DNA of 64,000 bases from Congeria kusceri (lineage: Eukaryota > Mollusca > Bivalvia > Myida > Dreissenidae): assembly GCA_027627225.1 (NCBI GenBank), contig CM051029.1, forward strand, positions 8,216,426 to 8,280,425, in the 5' to 3' direction. Positions 54,061 through 64,000 of this stretch are shown here, one piece after another. Both the position numbers and the translations under genes were made by a program. Numbering within the stretch: the stretch's first letter is position 1; every line of letters begins with the position of its first letter. A model generated the notes under the pieces. It was not told the DNA's origin, ran no database searches, and saw only the letters and a list, made by a program, of their open reading frames with translations.

Positions 54061-56228
54061 TCAGTTATTCTGTACATGAAAATTCTGCTTGTTGAATGTT
54101 GCGCCGAAGAACTGAGATTTGAAGGAGCTGTACAACGACTGTTGGAAGCTGAATTGTGGGTGGGGAAGAGGCGCTTCAGATTGAAAATCGGCATCTGTCT
54201 GGTGTTGGTCTGACTGGCTAGTCGACAGGGTAGATGCAGATGTAACGGTGCTTGATGCGGTGTGCTTTTTGATTTCCAGAGACTCAGTTTTGTGACCGTG
54301 TGAGGCAAGAATGTTAGAACACTTTTTTTGTTGATCTTCGCTGACATTTGAGTAATTAATAATTGACTGGACGTTCTTATGGCCAGTGACGGACATTATT
54401 TCTGTTGCTGGAATGTTATGTTCTCTTAGTTTTTGAACGAGGTGCTTGCGAGTAGAATGATTTGTAAGGCGTTTGTCTGCTGGTAGACCCGCATCAGTTG
54501 CCATAATTTTAAGCATTTTGCTCAATTTATACATTCCATTTTTTTGTCGAATAAACCACTGACAGCATTCTTTTGGATGCACCTTTGTATCCTGAGCATC
54601 TTGTTTGATCATTGCGGTGTTTGGAGATAGGTAAAATGGGTCATTGTCGTCGCAAAAATTTGAAGTGCGTTTTTGAGCATAAATTGTGTACATAGCGACT
54701 GGGTTTCTGGGGTCATCTTCACTTGTGGCAAACATTATTGGGGTAACTTTCCTCACATCGCTCAAGTTTTCGCCGGTTCTTGTTTTCGTCTGGCGTTCAT
54801 TCAGCTCCAAAAACTCTGCCCCATCGGACGCAATTTTCACTTTGATGTCTCCCCATCTGTTAAAATGTATTTATTAAATAATTTAATAACTTGATACGCT
54901 TTAAAATTGTATTTAATTTACAAAAAAAAAAATTCGAAGCAATTATCTACTTCTTTAATTGTGTGGCCGAACAAAATAAATATGAAAATTTAATTGTAAA
55001 TAAAAGTTTAACCTCTAGCTAAGCAGTATGTACTCATTCATGCCATTACAATGTACAAATTGTGTTTTTGTTATGTATTTTCAGATTGCAGAATGCGACT
55101 TTATACCTTAGAGTGTACTGTTCCTTGGTGCCCCGCAAACCGAAGTGCAAGCCGTTGTTCAGCCACAAGGTGTTGACTGGAGCCGCAGGATTGTGAGCGC
55201 CAAGGACACCCTTCTGCCACATGACAGCTATCTCATTGTCAGTGAGTACTTCCGCCTCACACGGACGGTTTCCATTCCCTAAATAGTACACGTTTGTCAA
55301 AATACAATAAATGTAATATGATTGTAAATACTGGTTTAATATTAAGTGTTGTTTTTTTTTTTTATCTATCAATAAATCATAAAGATTATCCGGTTGGCAC
55401 TTAGAAATTCAAATTAGTAGCCAAACATTGTTTGACTTTGCAAAGATCCCTATTATTTAGAAAACAGAAATTTTAGTAGCGGTTACATAGATGCTATTTG
55501 GTAAATTACAAATGTAATATACTTATTTATGCAATGCCATTATTTTAATTAATTGATAATTATATATTTCAACTGTTTATTAATATTTATACTTCTGCTT
55601 TACCTGTTTCTTTAAGTTGTCATTTTTTAGCATTGTAGGTATCTCTTGTCAGAGAAAATTATGGCCCTTTCTCATTCATGATGCTAAAAGGATATTTATG
55701 CCGTTTCAGTTTCCGGTCAATGCTACTTATGATGGCATGGATACTAGACGGCTCATATTCACTGCCGTCGTGCCGTTGGAGGGACAGGGTGAACATGGCG
55801 AGGTTCTCATCCAAGAGATCAACCTCAAAGTGATGCATTTCCCTGGTCTCTCCCTTGGAAACTAGAAACCTTTTGAATTTGTTAGTGTCATTTTATGTTT
55901 TTCTGGCAGTGTTTTAGTTTTCTTCATTTTTGATGTACTGTTGAATGTCAGAAAGTTTAATGATCTTGAATTCATTTGGAATTGGCTCAGCCAGAGATTG
56001 GGGATCATTTTGTACTGTTGTAAGATTAATGCTAATTTGGGCAGCAAAACTTGGTTGTTGGACTGTAGAATCATTCAATTCTTCATCAAATAGTTGTGCA
56101 TTAATGCCATATTTCTGCTCAAATTCTTCAAAACTCATTTCAACAACATCTTGAATATTGTCATTTGAATACAAACCATCCCAAATAACATCAAAATTCA
56201 CTGTATCATTATCAGACATTGTGGTCAA
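54061..56228 (-). pseudogene. Crypton-type tyrosine recombinase (DUF3504-like), damaged first exon
   Basis: Three minus-strand exons make a Crypton-like protein. Exon 1 (56228-55604) has an acidic N terminus, then DIQQYIKNEEN, KFKRFLVSKGETREM, DGSEYEPSSIHAIISSIDR and YPFSIMNEKG. It carries four in-frame stops: 55916-55914, 55895-55893, 55661-55659 and 55622-55620. Exon 2 (55278-55107) has LTDNEIAVMWQKGVLG and LHFGLRGTKEQ (first catalytic Arg). Exon 3 (54856-54061) starts WGDIKVKI and has ERQTKTRTGEN, LTNHSTRKHL (His-x-x-Arg), VTGHKNVQSIINYS (His and nucleophile Tyr), then a Ser/Gln-rich tail. Catalytic R-HxxR-H-Y are all present in open exons; exon junction phases agree. Confidence 0.85.
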
Positions 56229-56939
56229 ATGCAGATTTCAATAATAATTTGGCTCTAGTTTTATTTTATTTTTTTTATGTGTTTTGTTCTTCTTTTTTTC
56301 CCCTTAAATTTGATATCTTCACTGTTGCAGACAATCTGTTTTGCTGCTGACCTTTTGTATAACAATTGAAATGTGTGAGACAAAAAAAAACAAAAAAACA
56401 TTATTTATGTTTTATTATTTATTTTCGCGCGATTTGTTACAAATTTAAGCAGAACAATATTTTTTCTGTTGTATGTAGTTGATTTTTAACCACTTACTGT
56501 CAAGCAAAGGCGATGCAAAAGGTAAACTATGGCGAGTTACTGAACCGTGGCAAATGACGTCATATAAAATGTAGTCCGGTGCGCGTGACAGCTTTATCAC
56601 CACAGTGTTGAAATAAAGCAAAGTTTAGTCCATGGGGTCTTATTTCGTCAATGTATGCATGATGATGGGATAAATAACAATGTTAACACACTGATAGAGA
56701 GCTCTTAATAAATGCGGAAGCTTAAATTTATAAATACAACGTACACACTGGTATGTCATTGAAATCACATATTGTTAATACAGTTAATGTAAATGTAAAC
56801 AGTTCACTGTGTAACTAATAATATTAGTGGTAATGGAATTTATAAACACCTTATGAACGAAACTCGCATTTCCTATCTATTTCCATCTGTCATAAAAATT
56901 AACTTTGTTAGGGATATATTGTGGTAATAAACAGAGGCG
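56229..56939 (+). promoter_or_regulatory. Upstream region between Crypton and gene D
   Basis: About 700 bases separate the Crypton start (minus) from the gene D start codon (plus), so this is a divergent intergenic region. It contains ATGATGGGATAAAT (56661-56674), complementary to a word at 53625, and the segment at 56676-56725 shared with 13936-13985. No convincing TATA box can be singled out. Confidence 0.4.
56676..56725 (+). repeat. Segment shared with 13936-13985
   Basis: It contains AATGTTAACACACTGATAGA followed by GAGC.CTTAATAAATGCGGAAG, nearly the same as at 13936. It lies about 215-265 bases upstream of the gene D ATG, a position suitable for a promoter or 5' UTR. Confidence 0.65.
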
Positions 56940-56988
56940 ATGTTTCTCTTGGTATGTGTGTGGATATTGATATTGTCGAGAGTTACAG
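56940..56988 (+). CDS. Gene D exon 1: signal peptide
   Basis: The ATG is followed by 11 mostly hydrophobic residues, then SRVT and a phase-1 GTAAGT donor. Short, Met-started, hydrophobic and phase 1: the standard form of a leader exon in Ig-superfamily genes. Cleavage is probably near the exon junction. Confidence 0.75.
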
Positions 56989-59783
56989 GTAAGTTTTAAG
57001 GTAGTTCAAAAACCTTTTGGTGACAATTTGCCATATTTTGGCGTGTTTCTGAAGTCCTGTGAAATATTAATACATGTAATTATGTCTTCACAAACATAGC
57101 TGGACAAACACAAATAGCAACTGTCAATATTAAAAACAATAATATAGATGATTCGCAACACTATCACACTTTTTGTTGAAATATATATCATGCAGGCATG
57201 TGCAATAAAAAACAATAGTTTGCGAACTAATTTAACGGTTTTGCATACACATACGCATATACAGGTGTCTTATTTCTACAGTGATAAATGTTTAGCATAC
57301 GAATTTCATGTACATATATTAACTATTTTTATAATGCTCAACATTAAACTGATCTAACGACCTCATGCTTCCAATAAGAGTTACGTGAAAGGCAAATAGA
57401 GCATTCAACAATTGATTTTAATTATTAAATAACGTTAAGATTATGGAATTGACAACATTTGCAAGATCATTTGTTAGACAGTTGTACTCGCAGTGGTTAC
57501 TTCCCCATTGGTTCTATTCTCAGTTACCACTGCCACGACCAGTTAAAACCTTACATATTTGGAAGGAGACGATTATGAGGAGTTGAAGATTTATGTTTGC
57601 AACAATTTTAATTTTATCATTATTATTTTATAACAATGACACAGACATGTTGCATGATTGGTACAGGTATATATACATGTATTACGATTTAAAATGAAAA
57701 ACAATAAATAAACAAATAAATAAATAAGTGAACATAACAACGCAAGGATTGTACGTTGTGCACGTTTTTATCATGCGTTTCCCTATGGTCACGTGGAACT
57801 TCATGCCGGCAGGGATTTAAAAGTGAGCTATGCTCGGACACAGTTATATCTCTGCGAAGAGGTTGGATACATGCGACGACCTATATAAAAGGCAATACAT
57901 TGGCCGCAAGTCTGGTCGTAAATCCCATACAAGACCAGTTTAAGATGACCAGCTTAAGATACGACCTGTTTATAAACCGGCATCCCGCATTGTATTTACG
58001 CAAGGATTTACAGAGTAGGGGACATGAGGCACGTGCTCACTAGCTGTCCCCAAAGCTTATGCATTTTATATATCTAAAACATGAAATGTTAATAGTAAAA
58101 TTGAAATTTGACAAGGCGGCGCTCCTAAAGTGATCATTATCGCTTATCCAAGACCAAGGCACATATGCAAAGGAGGGGTGGGGGCGAATGTGGCATGTCC
58201 TTCATGCTGGTTCCAATCCTATGTTATGTGTACATTTTAAAACAGGCACTTTGAAACAAAGCTCTTGGCCGCGTCCCTACACTGTTCATAATCGCTGAAC
58301 TGAGATAACCGTCATAGTAAGCACGTAGGCACTTATTCACAATAAAATGGGGGACACTAGGGGCTTCTTTTCTGGATCCGGCCCAGTTATTCATAATGTG
58401 TTGAATAAGTTATGTATTAATTAAATTATATATTAAATAAAACATGTTATTGGTATGTCATATAAATATGTACTTTTACAAAATTTAATAGATTTATTTA
58501 AATTTTACACAATTAATTAGATGTTAAAAGGTACGCGCAAAATAACGTTACTTAAATCTACGTCATGTCGTGATCAATGCATTTTTTGCTGACATTCTTC
58601 ATTCACACCTGTTGAAGACTATTAAAAGTCGAAACACGTTTCAATGTGGAGTTTGTCCTTTTTTATTTTAAATGTTGCAATTATAATGGTAGTAATTTAA
58701 GAACCTTATAATAACGCTAAAAAAAATTCACTTGCATGTTAATGTGATAAGTTAATTATGTGCAATGCATACACGTTGTCTTTTTCTCGGTAGATACATT
58801 AAATCTTCACTACGGACTCATAGCATAATGTACGAAGCACAATATGTGTACATTAGAAATAAATTGGTATACCAATGGTTATACATTGTATAACCTCTTT
58901 TAATACATCAACAGGGGACTGATGTGTTAATATATAGTTATATCATTTTTACCAACAAATTAGCAATGTGTTCATTGTACATTAAATTGTGGAATCTAGT
59001 GTTCCGTTTCTAATTGTCTTCGTCATTATGTATATACTTTAAAAGATACGAAAAAATATGAATATGTAAATTAAATACTATTTAATACATTTGTAGCATA
59101 CCAAAACATTATGGAATAGTATTCGCTTTTATATTATTATTTTTATCATAGAAATGGTTAATTAATATCGATGACAAGCATAAACATGTCTTAAATAAAT
59201 GATTAAGTAGACATCCTGCGCTTTGATTTGCCATAATTTAGATCACAAGCACAAATGGGTCCTGTAACTTGGGTCATTTACATCACTAGGCATTATTCAC
59301 ACATGTAAATGCCTTCACTTGCTTTAATACGTGTATTTTCAATATTATGGATGGTATATACAAGTTCAGGTAAATACCATTGTGTTGTTTGCAAGACAAA
59401 ACAATTATATTTGCACACTTGTAAAAGTAGATGGTAGCAGAGTCTTCTGTCTTGACAATATTATTACATTGCAGCGTCCTGCGTTCATCAATATGCCGAA
59501 ACAGGAGATCACATTGTGCAACTGGTGTTTGATTTCAATTGGAGTAACACACTACAAAGAAAGGTAATATGTTATAAAGAAACAACATATATGGACGAGT
59601 GCGCAGTTGTATATGCTGCCGAATGCTCAAACTCAATCGTTGGCGTCTACACCATTTCTTCAAATGGCGACCTCACATCTGCATACATTACTATTATGAC
59701 ATTAAATGAATCAACAACTGGAGAATATAACTGCTTCAAAGAGACCACCATTCAGAACAGGTCGATATGCATTCAAAACTCAG
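56940..59783 (+). CDS. Gene D: start of another Ig-receptor gene (3' partial)
   Basis: Exon 1 (ATG at 56940 to 56988) encodes a 16-residue hydrophobic signal peptide (MFLLVCVWILILSRVT) and ends in phase 1 at GTAAGT. Exon 2 (59475-59783, 309 bases, phase 1-1, acceptor ATTACATTGCAG, donor GTATGT) encodes a V-like Ig domain: N-terminal ASCVHQYAE, FDFNWSN, three further Cys, and the F-strand TTGEYNCFKE. The arrangement is as expected for the 5' end of a gene A relative: signal exon then phase-1 Ig exons. The intron (56989-59474) holds no recognised coding. No later exon is seen to 64000. Confidence 0.75.
56989..59474 (+). other. Intron 1 of gene D
   Basis: About 2.5 kb, AT-rich. A 95-codon ORF (57756-58043) and GC-richer pieces near 58100-58380 (GGAGGGGTGGGGGCG) look like repeat scraps; none has a recognised domain. 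Confidence 0.55.
59475..59783 (+). CDS. Gene D exon 2: V-like Ig domain
   Basis: 309 bases, 103 codons, both boundaries phase 1. Cys residues occur in ASCVH, VICYKE, DECAVV, AAECSN, EYNCF and SICIQ, so more than one disulfide is likely. The E-x-G-x-Y-x-C-like ending TGEYNC is a strong Ig F-strand sign. It is not closely alike to E1 of gene A. Confidence 0.78.
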
Positions 59784-61225
59784 GTATGTATGTATGTTTA
59801 GATGGGTGTATTGGTGTGTTTGTTTGCGTGCAGCTATTATTTTATTGTTATGATATTGTTCGGGATGTTATTGTTTATTGGTAAAATTGTATTTTATTTA
59901 GTAAAATGACTTTGTATTCAAGTCAATGAATGCATTGGATTACTTTAAAATTATTTATCGGGAGACCTAGTCATGACAAGCGATCAGAATTGTGTATGGA
60001 AGGCCGGGGCTGTCTTAAATTGTCTTTCTTTGTGTTTTTATTTTAGTCGTATATGTTATATATATATCAAACGTGTATGTTGTTATGACAGGAAATCTTG
60101 TACCATAAATGACACGTAATTTGAAATAATACTATTCTCTTAAGACAATTTCACCTTTTCATAGAACATACCAAATTTCATTTAACAATAATGGCATATT
60201 CTTTAAACAAGTTTGCCTGATCATAGTATATGATGTCACAGCAGTTTAACATAATAACACGTATTTTGGACATAATAAGATATTCCCAAACAGGACGATA
60301 CGAAATGTGATACATAAGACAGTCAAGGCGTTATATTAATATGCAGCACATCAGTGCTGGTTATTTGGTGTTTAAATGTCGCTCATGTATACAGAGCATT
60401 TTAATAAATTATATATAAGTATGCCTTCGTACGAGGGGCGGGGGTATGTTGCTTTGTTCGTCCGTCGGCCCGGCAGTCCGTCGGTCTGCAGGAAGGCCAT
60501 TCTTTATCTAGGCAATAACTACATACCCTTAGGCCTTGCTTGGAGATTGATATGGGTTTTGATTATGACAAGTAGAGGATCTTTTATAAATTATTAATTC
60601 TGGGGTCATTTGGTCAAAGGTCAAGGTAAAACCAATCAAATTATTACTAAAAACCAATAATTATAAAATATGTTCCTAGCACAAACTTCCCAACCATTGT
60701 CTTACTAGATATGTTTGTCATGGCTATTCATTTGTGGGTCTTTGGGTCAACGGTCAAGGTCGAACCGTCCAAAAGATGATAAAAAGCACCAAATAATAAT
60801 AATCTGATCAATAACTACGTTACCCAATAGGTCTAGAACCTGGTCGATTAGTCATGACTTTCGGCATTTCCGGTGGCCGTTATATGCAGTGAGCAAAACA
60901 ATTAATTATATTAAAATTGCTAAGCAGCTGAGCATATAAATCTTCATCGTCATCACAGCGGGAAATTGTTGTTTCTATTACACTTGAACGATCACATGGA
61001 TATTACCAGTTAGGCGTTGATTTTTGAACCCATGAGCCTATATTATCAATAACGTTCTACTTCTTGTCTAAACCAATGTACCTACTGACTTTTACCAATC
61101 TTAGGATTCTTTATTTGTTTATTATTTGATTAGTCATGACTTTAAGCATACCTCTCTTGATTCTTGGGTCATCGGGTCAACGGTGAAAGTCAAACTGGCC
61201 AATAGTTGTAAAATATATTTAAGGC
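59784..61225. other. Presumed gene D intron with mollusc-type repeats
   Basis: From 60430 there is a fragment with GTCCGTCGG words, then units with GGTCATTTGGTCAAAGGTCA (60603), GGTCTTTGGGTCAACGGTCA (60739) and GGTCATCGGGTCAACGGTGA (61166). These are degenerate units of a dispersed tandem repeat. No exon was found. Confidence 0.6.
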
Positions 61226-62830
61226 AATAGGCCTTTCCCAAAACTAGGTAACTTCCCTTGCGTAATCACGAGTGATGTCCCCTGTTCACTTTCGGCGACG
61301 TTTAATGATTATAAGGCGGGATAAGCGTATTGATATTTACCGAAAAACATGCAATAGATTTAATTTTCAATCTTAAAATTGTGTTGATGTCGTAAAAATA
61401 AATTTACAAATATCAGCATTCGTATATAATATACATCATGAACTTTATGTATCAATTTAATTTTTAACAATATTGTCTACTCTTTGCAGATTGAGAAACA
61501 AACTGTACACAGTACGTTTAACGGTTATATGCAACAAAACACAAAAATAGCGATTTCAGTATCTAAACAACCTATGCCTTCATCTTGTATTAAAATTTCC
61601 GTTGTTAAATTAAATAAATAAAAAGGTGCTTTTAGTAAAATGACTTTGCTAAGTAACTTTCTTCTGGCGACTAAAATTACGAAAATAAGGTATCATCACA
61701 GATCGTTTGAGCGTAATTCCGATGTTTTTGGCAGCAACTTCTTATTTGAATTCCATACACATTTGTGTTTAACTTTAAAGCTTTTTTCGTTGCAGATATT
61801 CTTGTTGTGTGCTAAATATGATATGGTGCTTGAACAGGCTCCGCTTTAATCTTGAAATAATATAATGCAACAAAACTACTATCTTTTTAATTACTGTTAA
61901 CACAATATTACAATAACTAACGATGATGTCACTCCCCATTAAATGTTATAACTGATGTTAATTAAAGAGATTAAGTAAGTAATTTGTTTAATATTGTGTC
62001 ATGTGTTTTAACAATGTTCATGATAACTTCACATAATCAACGAAACAAATAACACCCGACCCAATGGGTCTATATGTCACCAGGAAATAGATATGTCGTG
62101 ATAATTATGTACCTTATAGGGTGAGTGTCTATAATAAAACAGACATATATATAGATATATACATTTTGAAACAAGTTTACACAATTCAGAGTAAGTAATT
62201 AACTAAGCCACCAGAAGAGTCTAATATATGTTTGAAAAAATATTTTATACTTGTTGAGTCTGTTTGATCAAGTTTTAGTTTTCCTTCATGTATATAACTC
62301 TAACTGAGATTATTTCTTCATTTCTGTCTGAATCGTGGTAAACAAACAATATTTTATTTTTGCACCATCAACTGTAATTCCCGTATGTTTTAGAAAAACA
62401 AAACACGATGAGCTCTTAAATGTTCACCACCTTTCAATTCTACAGAATTGAAAAATAAATGCTGTGCTATATTATTTCACTCTTCAATTTAAACCAATTT
62501 AATTCGAAAAAGTGTTTAATGCCTTTAATAATGTTCTGTTCTGTTCAATAAGGTGGCGAAATTTCATAGGGTGATTGGCAAAGAACAACAACGGAGACAA
62601 CAACATTTTAAAATGTGAGATAAACTTTAATTTAAGAAACAAACAATGGAGACGAGGTGTGACATGTTAGTTGTCTCTGCATGTAGATCTTTATCGGATT
62701 GCACGGATTAGCGGTCTTGTTCTAAGGGCAATTTGATAAGATCTCAGCGGTTTGTGGCTTTGGTACTTTTATGACCCCCTCTTCAGTCAGATAACTGAGA
62801 ATACGTTAAGAGAACATGTGGTGGTATTTT
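61226..62830 (-). mobile_element. TIR element, copy 2 (inverted relative to copy 1)
   Basis: On the + strand it starts AATAGGCCTTTCCCAAAACT, and its interior is the reverse complement of 45580-46855 (examples: GTACGTTTAACGGTTAT at 61513, GGAGACGAGGTGTGACATGT near 62649). Similarity ends by about 62830, so the other terminus is missing or diverged. A 69-codon ORF inside (61640-61849) is unrecognised. Confidence 0.75.
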
Positions 62831-64000
62831 GATTATGCCACCAGTGCACAATTACATTGAAGATGTTGACCCAATATTTGTAAGCGTTATTATACCACTG
62901 ACCGATAACACAAATTAACCCGCCTACTTTCTGTAATATCATATGCCTGACTGATACGCGCTTTTCAGCTCCGCCCACATTAACGAACATCATGCTACTG
63001 TGTCACATGCTATTGTTTCGTACCGCCCACTTCTCGGAACTACTTTTTGTAGGCGTGAAATATCACTTCGTGGTTAAAATGTAAATAAAGAATAGATCTA
63101 TACAATGCCAACATTTTAATTCACAAAAATAAAATTTACTGGAACAAAACATTTAAACATTATTCAATTAACAAGAATAAAAGTATTATGTCAAATAAGC
63201 TTTATGAAAAACATGCAATGCACAACATACAAAACCTGACAATAAAATCTTAGAAAGCTGATATTTTTAAAAGCTGACAAAATTACAATCAGATATCACA
63301 AAAATTGAAATTCATGAAAGAATTGGGTGAAATTTTGTGGCTGTTTTTTTTTTCTATACTGAACATTTGGCTAAGGATATGAAACCAAATCACTCAGACC
63401 ATTAATTGTATCAACAAGTGAAAAGGAACTGTAAAGTCCCTGATTATTAATCACTATCCATGGATACACCATTACATAAAATTCAGTGAAACCATTGCTG
63501 TATGTTGCAGTGTACTGTAAGTGTAAGTCTTACCAAGTAAGAAGCTACTAAAAATTTATTTTGTGTCACTTTAATACAAATGCAATGTTTTAGAAAAATG
63601 CTATTAATAACAGTTATTTGAAATAGACAATTAAAATGTTTTAATCATAAGAAAGCAAACAAATACTAGAATCTAGCCAGGTAACAACAACTATTTTATT
63701 TGAAATGAAGGGTAAAAAAATATAAATAAAATTAAAAAAAAGTAACAAAATCAAACATGCTGTTTAACAAATTATGGTCAATTTAATAAAAATGAACTCT
63801 TACTTGATATTAGAAATTCAAATAAATACTTGCCATTATAATTTGATTCACAACAAATGAAATGTCAAATGTAAATAAAAACATGGCTTTAAAAGTTATA
63901 AACAATAGGTTTAGTTATATATAATATGCAGAAAAGTCAATGTGTTATAATTAAAACATAAAATAGGGAAATACATGAGAAAAATAAAATTGGGAAATTG
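62831..64000. other. Unassigned AT-rich end of window
   Basis: No exon, repeat or domain recognised; very AT-rich to the end. Gene D probably continues beyond. Confidence 0.5.

Noticed and set aside
57756..58043. 95-codon ORF in gene D intron 1
   Set aside because: No domain, no splice context, and mixed composition suggesting a repeat scrap.

Overview
The window is animal nuclear DNA: AT-rich, intron-dense, with GT-AG splice sites and many transposon remnants and tandem repeats. The repeat style (GACGGACAGACAGAC tracts next to 'CCAAGTTTCAT' units, 'GGTCAAAGGTCAAGGT' repeats, a Crypton recombinase, CR1/L2-like LINE and HARBI1 debris) and the Ig-receptor family suggest a mollusc, most likely a bivalve. 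That assignment is inference. I saw no bacterial genes, rRNA, tRNA or CRISPR array.

The main gene (gene A, + strand, 1358-11489) lacks its 5' end, which lies left of the window. Fourteen exons join in one frame over 3458 bases: nine Ig exons and one fibronectin-III exon, all starting and ending in phase 1, then a transmembrane exon and three cytoplasmic exons, for about 1152 residues. The tail holds a textbook ITAM spacing (YETL-x7-YSSI) and a C-terminal YVNM, so the protein looks like a phosphotyrosine-signalling immune or adhesion receptor. Between the membrane exon and the ITAM exons a 100-bp tandem duplication carries two alternative terminal-exon candidates that would remove the ITAM.

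Two minus-strand blocks are decayed relatives of gene A. Block B (17939-15846) holds exons like E1 and E2; block C (40282-35597) holds exons like E3 and E5 through E14, including the membrane exon and an ITAM-like YETL-x7-YSVL. Both carry in-frame stops, frameshifts and lost donors. Together they make almost exactly one gene. A fourth member (gene D, + strand) begins at 56940 with a signal-peptide exon and an Ig V-like exon and probably runs off the right edge.

Between the receptor genes are mobile elements and repeats: a pair of about 455-bp direct repeats (18.3 and 20.4 kb), two non-autonomous terminal-inverted-repeat elements (23.5-24.4 and 24.8-26.6 kb), a HARBI1 transposase remnant (30 kb), a miRNA-like hairpin (30.5 kb), a foldback element (32.5 kb), a satellite of about 200 bp (41.3-42.6 kb, resuming at 49.9-50.95 kb) split by a TIR-bounded tandem array, another TIR element and a CR1/L2-like LINE, a Myb/SANT-like gene fragment (51.9-52.7 kb), and a three-exon Crypton tyrosine-recombinase gene (56.2-54.1 kb) just upstream of gene D. 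The element at 45.2-46.9 kb has an inverted relative at 61.2-62.8 kb.
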